Positions 52,924 through 61,083 of a stretch of 64,000 nt of DNA are shown one piece after another. Within the stretch, counting starts at the first letter, position 1. Every line of letters begins with the position of its first letter. This stretch comes from Oscillospiraceae bacterium (GTDB lineage: Bacteria > Bacillota > Clostridia > Oscillospirales > Acutalibacteraceae): NCBI GenBank assembly GCA_902792905.1, contig CADBBH010000011.1, positions 1 to 64,000 on the forward strand, in the 5' to 3' direction. A program made the position numbers and the translations under genes. The notes under the pieces were generated by a model. The model saw only the letters and a program-made list of their open reading frames with translations, was not told where the DNA came from and did not search any database.

Positions 52924-54447
52924 ATGGCCTTCTATTTTTCAAAATCCAAATACACCACGGCATTTCAGTGCCCTAAGATTCTTTGGCTCAGGGAGCATAA
53001 GCCCGAGGAAGAGGAGCCGCTATCCGAACAGGAGCAGGAAATTCTCGATAACGGCAATGCAGTCGGCGACCTTGCTATGGGCATATTCGGCGATTATGTT
53101 GAGGTGACCGCTCACCGCGCAGATGACCCGGACAGGCTTGACTATGCCGAAATGATACGCAGAACTCAGGAAGAAATGGCAAAGGGAACGGAGAATATAT
53201 GCGAGGCCTCATTCTCTTATGACGGGCTTTACTGCGCCGTGGATATCCTGCGCAGGGAAAACGGCGGCTTCGCAATATACGAGGTCAAGAGCGCATCTCA
53301 CCGCAAGGATATCAACATAGAAGATATCGCTTATCAGAAATATGTGCTGGAGCATTGCGGTGTGAATGTTACGGGCGTCAACCTCATTTATCTTAACAGC
53401 GAATATTACAGGCAGGGCGAGCTTGACCTTAAACAGCTGTTTGTGATTGAGGATGTTTCCGCCGATGTAGCAAACAGCATACAGAATGTGGAGCCAGTTC
53501 TGGAAAGGGCAAAACAGGCTCTCGCTTCGCCCGATGAGCCCGAAAAAGCACTGTCCGCAGACTGCTATACCCCCTATGCCTGCAGATTCTGTAACTACTG
53601 TTGGCGGCATCTGCCGGAACATTCGGTTTTTAATCTTTACAGAATGAAAACCGCCGATAAAATAAACTATTATAATTCCGGCATTATTTCTTTTGCTGAT
53701 GTTGCAAACTGTCCTGCAATCATGCACAAAGCAACCGCTTCTGCAAAAATAATTGCCCTCCAGCTTGAAACTGAAGGCTCTGACAGGGAGATTATAGATA
53801 AAGACGGTATCCGCGATTTCCTTGATACACTTTATTATCCTCTGTATTTTCTTGATTTTGAGTCAATGCAGCCGGCTGTTCCTCTCTATGACGGTACGAA
53901 GCCGTATATGCAGATACCCACACAGTATTCGCTCCATTACATAGAAAAGGAAGGCGCAGAGCTGAAGCACAAGGAATTTCTCGCCGAATCGGGTCCCGAT
54001 CCACGGCGTGCCATAGCGGAAAAACTCTGCGAGGATATTCCATACGGCGCCTGTGTTACGGCGTTCAACAAATCTTTTGAGTGCGCAAGAATAAAAGAAT
54101 TAGCAGAAGCTTTTCCCGACCTCAGGGATCATCTGCTTGATATGAACGCAAATATGAAAGATTTCCTTGACCCGTTCAGAGCAGGATATTACTATAAGGA
54201 TGCCTTCGGCGGCTCTTTCTCCATAAAATCCGTGCTTCCCGGCCTCTTTCCCGATGATCCGGAGCTTGATTATCACGCGCTTGAGGGCGTGCACAACGGC
54301 GGTGAAGCAAAAGCAATCTTCCCTAGAATCAAGGATATGTCACCTGAAGAGCGCGAAATCACCAGGCGCAATCTGCTTAAATATTGTGAACTGGATACCT
54401 ATGCTATGGTAAAAATCTGGCAAAGGCTGGTTGAGGTAAGCAACTGA
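52924..54447 (+). CDS. DUF2779 protein: Cas4-like nuclease fused to a DEDD-type domain
   Basis: A 507-residue protein; ATG 52924 is preferred because TGAGGAG lies 4 bp before it and the domain begins at once (YFSKSKYTTAFQCPKILWL). The first half resembles PD-(D/E)XK/Cas4 nucleases, with FAIYEVKSASHRK (ExK, about 108-113) and a Cys cluster CYTPYACRFCNYC for an iron-sulphur site. The second half (about 300-500) looks like a DEDD RNase H-type exonuclease: FLDFESMQPAVPLYD, then CELDTYAMVKIW near the end. It likely degrades DNA or RNA. It is the last gene of the island before a terminator. Confidence 0.82.
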   Translation: MAFYFSKSKYTTAFQCPKILWLREHKPEEEEPLSEQEQEILDNGNAVGDLAMGIFGDYVEVTAHRADDPDRLDYAEMIRRTQEEMAKGTENICEASFSYDGLYCAVDILRRENGGFAIYEVKSASHRKDINIEDIAYQKYVLEHCGVNVTGVNLIYLNSEYYRQGELDLKQLFVIEDVSADVANSIQNVEPVLERAKQALASPDEPEKALSADCYTPYACRFCNYCWRHLPEHSVFNLYRMKTADKINYYNSGIISFADVANCPAIMHKATASAKIIALQLETEGSDREIIDKDGIRDFLDTLYYPLYFLDFESMQPAVPLYDGTKPYMQIPTQYSLHYIEKEGAELKHKEFLAESGPDPRRAIAEKLCEDIPYGACVTAFNKSFECARIKELAEAFPDLRDHLLDMNANMKDFLDPFRAGYYYKDAFGGSFSIKSVLPGLFPDDPELDYHALEGVHNGGEAKAIFPRIKDMSPEEREITRRNLLKYCELDTYAMVKIWQRLVEVSN

Positions 54448-54510
54448 TCCAGATATCCTGTCTGATATTGCGAAACGCCATCCATAACGGCGAAAATAAT
54501 TGTGATAATT

Positions 54511-54547
54511 AACGCCTCACAGGAGCAATCCCAATGAGGCGTTTTTT
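54511..54547 (+). terminator. Terminator at the end of the island transcripts
   Basis: Perfect 9-bp stem AACGCCTCA/TGAGGCGTT (54511-54519, 54535-54543) followed by a T run. Confidence 0.9.
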
Positions 54548-54600
54548 CATCAATACATTTCAGTATAAACAAGCGCATGTTCCTCGACGCCTTCAAACTC

Positions 54601-54657
54601 TTCAGGAGATAAGAACAAAAAAATCGCCCTTGAGACCTTTCGGTGCTCAAGGGCTTG
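54601..54657. repeat. Right att-like direct repeat, also the integrase terminator
   Basis: Matches 33660-33715; the 31-bp core 54627-54657 is identical. On the minus strand the core folds as a nested hairpin followed by a T7 run, so it can end the integrase transcript. It begins 3 bp past the integrase stop codon, a normal place for an attachment site. Confidence 0.75.
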
Positions 54658-54660
54658 AAA

Positions 54661-55785
54661 TTATTTAAGTTTGTTTAACTCGATTACCAGAGACTCAATA
54701 AACGGTTGAGTATAAACATCTATACCCACGCTCCCGCTCGAGTGTCCCTGAATTTTCTGACGATAGACCTCATTAAGGCCCTGATCTGCCCATCTTGTGG
54801 CAAATGTCACTCTCATATCGTGTGGCCTGTGAATTGATTCTTCACCGTTTTCACGGACATAATGAAGTATTCCAAGGTCATCAAGCGTCTTATCCCAATA
54901 TGCTGAAAGAAATCCGTTGTAATCGCTTCCGGCACGCATCGGTAAGCCATCAAGTCGTGTAATAAGGAATTCCGAATCATTGAAATATATCCAGTTTTCA
55001 AAGAATTTTTTTGTTTTCTTGTGAATCGGAACAGCTCTTCTGGCGTTGTTATTTTTTCCTTTTAAAATCCAGAAGCAGTTTTTCTCAAGCTGCACATCGA
55101 CTTTTTTCAACTTCAAAAGCTCGCCGGGTCTGACACCACTGTAAATGCCCATTAGAATGAACTGGACATACCTGTTTCCGGAGTTCTTCCACAGCAAATC
55201 TATCTCTGCCTGAGAAAACGGATAATGCTTTTCGCTTTTTTCAACAGATTCGGTTCTGACATTCTGAAGTTCATAATACCTTGAACCATCGATGATTTCC
55301 TCATCAAGAGCATATTCTGCCAGAAACCTTATCAGAATCTTAAGCTTTCTCTGCATCGGAGGATTCTTTTTATAGATTTCCTCCTCCACCACTTTTTTTG
55401 TGATTTCGCAAAACTTTTTCCGATGAAGATCCTCAAATGCGCTATACGCAGCCTGATGATTTCTGAATGTGCTGTTTTGCTCGATGTCTTTGGGGTTAAC
55501 TGGATGACCTTCCTTACGGGAATGGCGTTTAATCTCTTTTGCAAGGTATTTATTATACCAACCTTCATATACCTGTTTAAAGGTTTTGTTGCACGGAAAA
55601 TTACTCGGATTCTCGATATATTCCATGAGTGTTTCATCTGCTTCCTGCTCGGTCTCAAACCATCCGAGATGCTTTTTCTTTCCGTCTTCGGTAATAGCCG
55701 CTTTCCAGCACTTTTTGCCTCTTCCGCTGGCACGGCTTATACTGCCGCGCTTGCTTTTTCTTTTATAGGCTTGTTTTTTCGGCAT
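54661..55785 (-). CDS. int: Tyrosine site-specific integrase of the second element
   Basis: A 374-residue tyrosine recombinase. A lysine-rich arm-binding N terminus (1-60) is followed by a core-binding domain (about 65-180) and a catalytic domain. Catalytic residues: Arg219 in GIYSGVRPGELL, His322/Arg325 in HRPHDMR, His348 in KIQGHSS and Tyr358 in IDVYTQ. AAGGAGG precedes the ATG. It is not close to the first integrase of this window. Its gene end abuts the att-like repeat, so it defines one end of the element that continues rightwards. Confidence 0.94.
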   Translation of the reverse strand: MPKKQAYKRKSKRGSISRASGRGKKCWKAAITEDGKKKHLGWFETEQEADETLMEYIENPSNFPCNKTFKQVYEGWYNKYLAKEIKRHSRKEGHPVNPKDIEQNSTFRNHQAAYSAFEDLHRKKFCEITKKVVEEEIYKKNPPMQRKLKILIRFLAEYALDEEIIDGSRYYELQNVRTESVEKSEKHYPFSQAEIDLLWKNSGNRYVQFILMGIYSGVRPGELLKLKKVDVQLEKNCFWILKGKNNNARRAVPIHKKTKKFFENWIYFNDSEFLITRLDGLPMRAGSDYNGFLSAYWDKTLDDLGILHYVRENGEESIHRPHDMRVTFATRWADQGLNEVYRQKIQGHSSGSVGIDVYTQPFIESLVIELNKLK

Positions 55786-55798
55786 TGTTTATTCCTCC

Positions 55799-56032
55799 TT
55801 AAGTTGCGATGTCCAATCCGTGTTTCCAGCGGATCAGTCTTTCGGGCATAATTACATATACCCATTCATTTTTCTTATATGCATAACCGATCGGGAGCAC
55901 ATTATTCTGCATTCCTTCCTGGATATTGCGTACGGGAACTCCGAGATAGAAAGAAGCAATCTGCGGCGTAACCTTGCTTAACTCCATTATCTCTTCATCG
56001 CTGTAATTGGTTTTATTTATTGTTTTAGTCAA
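55799..56032 (-). CDS. Excisionase-like small HTH protein (TTG start)
   Basis: A 77-residue protein with a helix-turn-helix of the Xis type (SKVTPQIASFYLGVPVRNIQ, then GYAYKKNEWVYVIMPERLIRW). The start is a TTG, supported by an ideal AAGGAGG 8 bp upstream; the first in-frame ATG would cut off a helix. It lies 13 bp before the integrase gene and likely controls excision direction. Confidence 0.75.
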   Translation of the reverse strand: MTKTINKTNYSDEEIMELSKVTPQIASFYLGVPVRNIQEGMQNNVLPIGYAYKKNEWVYVIMPERLIRWKHGLDIAT

Positions 56033-56086
56033 TAGAGTATCCTCCTTAATAATTTATTTTTCTGAGAATTTTTGCAATTGTGCGGA

Positions 56087-56944
56087 TTATCTCGCGCCAT
56101 AGTCTTTGCGCTTTGCTTTGGCTTTCATCCGCTGGTTTTCCGCATACAGGGCAAGCGCCTTATCAATGACCTCTGCCATAAACTTCGGCGTGGCGTCGGC
56201 TCTGAAATATTTTCCGAGAATCTCCGGCGGGACTTTCAGTGCCTCTCGCTGGTTGGACTTGCGCTCGCACATGATTTCAAGTATCATATCCGCGTCGAGC
56301 TTCCCTTCACCCGAGAGTTTCCTCATTCTCTGCGCCTGTGAAAGCGAAGGAACCGCCTGTTCACTTTCAATCGTGACAAGCAGTTCCTTCTGAAGCTCCT
56401 GCGGTATGTATGAAATTTCAATTGCGGGTGTTATCGCCATTCTCTTTTCATCCACCATTTTCAGCAGTTCGGGGATGAGATAAGTCAGTCGGATATAACG
56501 CTGAATGGTTCTCTCGCTGTCCTTAACTGTGTTGGCGATTTGGGTAATCGAGTTTTCAAACCTTTCGCCATCGTGGCGAAACCTTTTCCCGGAATGGTAT
56601 AAAGCCTCATTTTTCATTCTGAACGCAAATGCCTTTTCGCTCGGCAGAAGACCGTCACGGTAGAGATTACTGTCAACGAGAACCACTATCGCGTCTTCAC
56701 GGCTCATCTCAGAAACATAGCACGGGATCATTTTCAGACCGAGCTTTTTGCAGGCGTGAAATCTTCTGTGCCCCGAAATGATTTCGTACTCTCCGCTGCC
56801 GTCGGGGCGGACAATCAGCGGCTCGATTATTCCCTTGGCTTTGATGCTGTCGACCAGCATTTCCATCTGATCGTCGTCCGTTACTCTGAAGGGATTGCCT
56901 TCATACGGATACAGCTTTGACATTTCAATTTTTTGTATTATCAT
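56087..56944 (-). CDS. ParB/Spo0J-family DNA-binding protein
   Basis: A 285-residue ParB-like protein. The N-terminal ParB/Srx nuclease-like domain has GNPFRVTDDDQMEMLVDSIK, GIIEPLIVRP and the CTPase motif GHRRFHACKKLGL (about 58-70). A helix-turn-helix region follows (NSITQIANTVKDSERTIQRY, about 125-150). It may act in partition of the element's circular form or as a regulator of transfer genes. No ParA gene is visible next to it. AAAGGAG precedes the ATG. Confidence 0.9.
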   Translation of the reverse strand: MIIQKIEMSKLYPYEGNPFRVTDDDQMEMLVDSIKAKGIIEPLIVRPDGSGEYEIISGHRRFHACKKLGLKMIPCYVSEMSREDAIVVLVDSNLYRDGLLPSEKAFAFRMKNEALYHSGKRFRHDGERFENSITQIANTVKDSERTIQRYIRLTYLIPELLKMVDEKRMAITPAIEISYIPQELQKELLVTIESEQAVPSLSQAQRMRKLSGEGKLDADMILEIMCERKSNQREALKVPPEILGKYFRADATPKFMAEVIDKALALYAENQRMKAKAKRKDYGAR

Positions 56945-57027
56945 AACATTAACTCCTTTTAATTATTTTTCCTTACATTCCCGCTAAAACTATCGCACCG
57001 GTTTAGCGGGATTGTCTTTTCCGGTCA

Positions 57028-57972
57028 TCATCTGCTTCTGTCCGGCATTGAATGAATCTGCTCGGATTTGTAGTTATACCGTCTTATGACATCTTCGGGA
57101 ATATTCTTGAGTACCTTCATGGCCTCCTCATATTCCATTCTCTGTTTGCCCATCTGAAGCCTGGTTTCCATGCTGATTTTGCTGTCGTTCTGAAGCTTCT
57201 TGTTTTCCTTTTTCAGAGCGTCAAATGAATCGGCATAAACCTTGACCTCGGAGGCATATTCCTTGTATTCCTTTTCATACCTGTCAATCAGCTTTTCGAG
57301 CTCCGCTTTCTTTTCCTTCATATTGAAAACGGTAAGGGAATCGATGCATTCGATAATCTTTTTGTGTTTCTTGGTAAGATTAACGCCCTTCTTGAAAAGC
57401 TGTGTGGGAATGTAGGTTCTTCCGGTGATGTCGCTGCTTTTGCCTCTGTTGAGGTCGGGATACCTGGCGCTCATATGTTTGTGATACTCATCCTGCCACT
57501 TTATGAGATCCTTTTTATTGCCGATTATCTCTTTCGCCGACAGCCTGCCGTCCTTTGTGATGGGGCAGAAATCAAGGTGCATATGAGGCGTTTTCTCATC
57601 GTAATGAATCACAGCGGATATAATTCTGTCCTCGCCGAGCTTTTTCTTGTAAAACTCAAGCGCGTGCCTGAAGAAATCGTCGGTGTCCCTCTTACTCATC
57701 TTCGTGAAGAAATCGGGGCTTGCAGTTATTACGGTTTCAACCATATACACGCTGTCCTTCCTGGTACGGCACCCGTATTTTTCGATCAGCGTCTTGCAGA
57801 GGTTTCTGTAGCTGTCGCCGGGCTTAACAAGATGTACATTATCCTTTGTTTTTTCCTTTTTTATGTCCGGATTTGTCTTGTATTCCGACTTTGTTCTTTC
57901 ATTATGGGCCTCAATACCGCCGCAGCCTGCCGCCTTGAGCTTCATAAAGCGCATTATCGCGTATTTTGCCAT
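57028..57972 (-). CDS. MobV-family relaxase
   Basis: A 314-residue relaxase of the MobV (Pre/Mob) family. It starts with the typical AKYAIMRFMKLKAAGCGGIEAHNER block, and motif III is VIHYDEKTPHMHLDFCP (about 122-137) with the metal-binding HxDxxxPHxH pattern. It nicks one strand at oriT to begin conjugative transfer. The C-terminal third is a coiled coil. An inverted repeat sits about 40 bp upstream of its start, a typical place for oriT. AGGAGG precedes the ATG. Confidence 0.94.
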   Translation of the reverse strand: MAKYAIMRFMKLKAAGCGGIEAHNERTKSEYKTNPDIKKEKTKDNVHLVKPGDSYRNLCKTLIEKYGCRTRKDSVYMVETVITASPDFFTKMSKRDTDDFFRHALEFYKKKLGEDRIISAVIHYDEKTPHMHLDFCPITKDGRLSAKEIIGNKKDLIKWQDEYHKHMSARYPDLNRGKSSDITGRTYIPTQLFKKGVNLTKKHKKIIECIDSLTVFNMKEKKAELEKLIDRYEKEYKEYASEVKVYADSFDALKKENKKLQNDSKISMETRLQMGKQRMEYEEAMKVLKNIPEDVIRRYNYKSEQIHSMPDRSR

Positions 57973-58012
57973 TTAAAAATCCTCCTGTCTGTTTTTTTAC
58001 GAACACGGAAAA

Positions 58013-58055
58013 CGGATGTACCGATGTCCCACCTGAGGGTACACCGGTACATCCG
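58013..58055. repeat. Inverted repeat between the helicase and relaxase genes: oriT or terminator candidate
   Basis: Perfect 11-bp arms CGGATGTACCG/CGGTACATCCG around a 21-nt loop with an inner imperfect pairing (GTCCC/GGGT). It lies between the relaxase start and the helicase stop. The minus strand continues TTTTCC, so a terminator is also possible. Confidence 0.55.
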
Positions 58056-58080
58056 ATTCTTAAGTCCGTGAGAAAAAAGT

Positions 58081-59469
58081 TCAATTATCATCGTTCGTGT
58101 CCTCTATGGTTACATTGGTGCTGTAAGCGACGGGACCGAGGCCCGCGTTTCCGCTCGGATATCGAGTGAAGCACGGTCTCATACCCTTGAAACCCCTTAC
58201 TTTACGGGTTTCTCCCTTGATTTTTATCTTGTTGCTGGGAGTTATGCCGTATTTGCCGGAGTTATTCTTGAAGAATGTGAGCATGGACTGCGTGTTGCCG
58301 AGCTTCGCTCCGTTTTCGTGACACCATACTTTATATATCTCGACCAGCATCTGCGATGTGATCACATAGTCGGGAGCAAATTCGATGTACCCTTCGGAGC
58401 AGGCAAAGTCCTCATAGTTGCTGCCCTGCTTCATCGCCTCTTCGACATTAGCCTTGCTTCTGTCGCTCTCGGTGAACTGATAATTGTTCCTTATCAGTCT
58501 CCAGAGACCCGTGAGCATCCACCAGAATATCTGCTCGGCCTCTTCGCACATCTTGTCCGCGAGAAAAGGATCGTTGACTCTGTTTTCGGGCACGGGCTTT
58601 GTTGAGATAATCAGCTGCCGTCTGAAAAAGCCCATGCTTCTGTCATAGAGCGAAACAAGAAATCCGTTGCCGAAAGCGAGCAGCCTTGAATAGATTCTGC
58701 TCTGATAGCTCTGTTTGCCCTTCTTCTCAACATCCATTTCCTCTTCGGCGGTTACAATGGATTTTATGTAGTTGGTATCGGGCAGAGCTCCGAGCTTGAG
58801 ATCATCATCGAGGAATACAAGCATATCCTCAAGGCACGCTCTCGCGAACGGACTGTTTTCCACCTTCTGAAGGCTTCCGGTGTAAAGACTGGTGCCGAAT
58901 ATCTTCTTGAGCACTATTCCTATTCTCGACTTGCCTTCGCCGCCTTCGCCTTTGATAATCATCATCTTCTGACCTCTTGTGGATGGAATCAGCAGATAGC
59001 CGAGATATTCCTGTACGGTGGGAATATCTTCCTCATAAAACAAATCGTTAATGAATCCGAGCCATACGGGACAGCTTTTTGATTCGGTGCTGTAATTGAT
59101 GTTCAACCTGTTCATGCAAAAGCACTTTTCCTCTTCAAATCTGCCGTCAAGGTAAAATGTGCCGTTCTTCATAAATATCCTGTCCTCATATATCGGCATG
59201 TCATCCTGCCGGCAGAAGATGCGGAGCAGTTCGATTATGTTTTTTATCCTGTAAGAAATAGATGTCTTTATGAACTCGCAGATTATGGAGTGTATTTCCG
59301 CGGCGATAACGCTCTCATCGGTGATAACGCCGTCATAGTCATAGAAGACTCCGTTGATACAGATAAGAGGATGCCTTTCGACAAACATTCTGCAGAAGGC
59401 ATCCTCATCAATTTTCCCCGAATCCAGCAGCCAGGAAACATCGGGATTTGATTTTAAGTTTTCATCCAT
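58081..59469 (-). CDS. Phage/plasmid-type SF3 helicase-primase protein (D5/VapE-like)
   Basis: A 462-residue ATPase of the P4/D5-type SF3 helicase group. Walker A is GEGGEGKS (174-181), Walker B MLVFLDDDL (about 216-224), and a motif C-like segment LLAFGNGFLVSLYDRS follows with a conserved RRQLIIS. The C-terminal part (about 360-440) resembles a winged-helix domain. Such proteins replicate integrative elements and plasmids. It overlaps the primase gene upstream by 8 bp, so the two are translationally coupled and likely act together. Confidence 0.9.
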   Translation of the reverse strand: MDENLKSNPDVSWLLDSGKIDEDAFCRMFVERHPLICINGVFYDYDGVITDESVIAAEIHSIICEFIKTSISYRIKNIIELLRIFCRQDDMPIYEDRIFMKNGTFYLDGRFEEEKCFCMNRLNINYSTESKSCPVWLGFINDLFYEEDIPTVQEYLGYLLIPSTRGQKMMIIKGEGGEGKSRIGIVLKKIFGTSLYTGSLQKVENSPFARACLEDMLVFLDDDLKLGALPDTNYIKSIVTAEEEMDVEKKGKQSYQSRIYSRLLAFGNGFLVSLYDRSMGFFRRQLIISTKPVPENRVNDPFLADKMCEEAEQIFWWMLTGLWRLIRNNYQFTESDRSKANVEEAMKQGSNYEDFACSEGYIEFAPDYVITSQMLVEIYKVWCHENGAKLGNTQSMLTFFKNNSGKYGITPSNKIKIKGETRKVRGFKGMRPCFTRYPSGNAGLGPVAYSTNVTIEDTNDDN

Positions 59470-60004
59470 TGTCCTGTATCATCCCTTTCACTCTGAGGAT
59501 TTCATCATCCGTGCGGCAGCCCATAAGGCAGTCGATAAGATATGATATATATCCTATATTCCTTATGGCGTACGCATAAAGCGGATTAAGCTGCTCATCG
59601 CTCTCTTTTGGCTTATACTCGTCTATACACTTCTTCATGGCTTTTTCAAGATAAATGTAATAGGCAACGGTATTGTTGCGCCATTCCCTGAGCGACTCTT
59701 TCTTCTTTGCCGGCGGCGGATTATCGGAACGGGAATAATCATCGCTGTCGAGTCCGAATTCATCCATGATCCTTTTCGCGGCAGCTCTGTTGCTGATGCC
59801 GTAGAGCTCTGCTACAAAACCGATAACATCGCCGTGCGCTCCGCAGCCGAAGCAGTGATAGTGACTCTCATCAATCTTCATTGACGGTGTTCTGTCATTG
59901 TGAAACGGGCAGCGGATCATACCGTTGCCTGAGATTTCATAGCCGATACTTTCGGCGTAGTCTCTTACAGAGACTTTTTCTTTTAGTTTTTGATAATCAA
60001 TCAT
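59462..60004 (-). CDS. CHC2 zinc-finger primase-like protein
   Basis: A 180-residue protein with the DnaG-type CHC2 zinc finger: Cys32, His35, Cys51 and Cys54 in RCPFHNDRTPSMKIDE and HYHCFGCGAHGD. A helical segment follows (GFVAELYGISNRAAAKRIMD). It lacks the TOPRIM catalytic domain, so it is a template-recognition module likely working with the downstream SF3 helicase gene, a split primase layout common in mobile elements. Overlaps the upstream gene by 4 bp. Confidence 0.92.
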   Translation of the reverse strand: MIDYQKLKEKVSVRDYAESIGYEISGNGMIRCPFHNDRTPSMKIDESHYHCFGCGAHGDVIGFVAELYGISNRAAAKRIMDEFGLDSDDYSRSDNPPPAKKKESLREWRNNTVAYYIYLEKAMKKCIDEYKPKESDEQLNPLYAYAIRNIGYISYLIDCLMGCRTDDEILRVKGMIQDNG

Positions 60005-60306
60005 TTTGGTTTCTCTCCTTTGTAGATAAGATTTGTTGTTTTTCTCCCGATCTCGGAGCGAGCCTTTTTCTGGGCGTCGGTAATCTTACTTGCCGTTTTG
60101 CGAACTGAAACGGTAATGTATTCCGTTTTTACCGCGGCACGTAAAAAAGCCGGAGCGTCGTCATCGTCAATAATGACTGCCGCATCCGGCTTTGCTTCTC
60201 TGAGTTCGAGAATCTTTTGATTGAGTTTTTTGTCATCGCTTTCGACCTGAATCTCGTCATCGCCGAGAGACCAAAAGAGATGAACTTCTTTTGTTTTTCT
60301 TGGCAT
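60001..60306 (-). CDS. Unknown small basic protein of the element
   Basis: A 101-residue protein of unknown family. It begins MPRKTKEVHLFWSLGDDEIQ, has an acidic IIDDDDAP loop and ends basic (IGRKTTNLIYKGEKPK). TAAGGAGG precedes the ATG. It is the first gene of the replication cluster, next to the repeat-rich non-coding region. Confidence 0.7.
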   Translation of the reverse strand: MPRKTKEVHLFWSLGDDEIQVESDDKKLNQKILELREAKPDAAVIIDDDDAPAFLRAAVKTEYITVSVRKTASKITDAQKKARSEIGRKTTNLIYKGEKPK

Positions 60307-60548
60307 AATCAGCCTCCTTAAAAATCATAGATTTTTTCGAGAGTGGCTGTTTCGGGCGAAAAAGCACCGATACCGTATCGGTATTTTTGTACCTTTTTCC
60401 TCTCAGTTTTTAACAGCCGATGATTTCCTCATCCGAATGATTTCCATCGGATGAAGGTACAAAAACGCGCTAATAGAAGTGAAGCCGGATCATAGGTCTA
60501 TTACACCTGCCTTTCATAAAAAAATTAAGAGGCAATGCCCGGCCTCGG
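60307..60548. other. Nested inverted-repeat block of the element
   Basis: No gene is supported. Inverted repeats are nested: ACCGATAC/GTATCGGT (60366-60382), TCATCCGA/TCGGATGA (60429-60454), TTTTTGTACCTT/AAGGTACAAAAA (60384-60395 and 60454-60465) and GGCTGTT/AACAGCC (60345-60351, 60412-60418). Confidence 0.7.
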
Positions 60549-60659
60549 CCTTGCCCCTCATACTAATTATACGGAAAAGTCTGAATTTTTGCCGTATATC
60601 CCGTATTTGACACATTTTGAAAATTGTAAAATGAAAATGCGTCAGATTTGACGCAAAAT
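60549..60659. repeat. 111-bp direct repeat, copy 1
   Basis: Matches 60850-60960; the first ~72 bp differ at four positions. It ends with an inverted repeat GCGTCA-GATT-TGACGC (60639-60654). Confidence 0.85.
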
Positions 60660-60849
60660 CAATGAACTTATGACGGTGTTCCTTGCGGATGTGCATCTGT
60701 TTCTGTTCTTCCCATATTAATTATACAGTTGACCCGTCCGGAAAACGGCTATGTTGCCAAATTGCGTAAAAATTACTTTGCGCTATCCCGAAAGTTGAAA
60801 AATAGCGTAAAATCCATTGATTGTGAACCGAAGGACAATCTGTTCTTAT

Positions 60850-60960
60850 CCTTGCCCCTCATTCTAATTATACGGAAAAGTCGGAATTTTTGCCGAATAT
60901 CCCGTATTTGACGCATTTTGAATTTCAACAAACGCAATTGCGTCATATTTGACGCAAAAT
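60850..60960. repeat. 111-bp direct repeat, copy 2
   Basis: Copy of 60549-60659, with a diverged middle of about 20 bp. It ends with GCGTCA-TATT-TGACGC (60940-60955). TTTGACGCA motifs recur in both copies, as in iterons. Confidence 0.85.
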
Positions 60961-60979
60961 TGAATAGAAAACAAAAAAC

Positions 60980-61006
60980 GCCCGCACCGGAATAACTGGT
61001 GCGGGC
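60980..61006 (-). terminator. Terminator of the giant helicase gene
   Basis: Perfect 9-bp stem GCCCGCACC/GGTGCGGGC followed on the minus strand by GTTTTTTGTTTTC. Confidence 0.88.
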
Positions 61007-61083
61007 TTGAAAACATATATTATAATTAAACGCATGAACATACAGGGCACAATAATGAGACTGATAGTAGATTTAGATATAAA

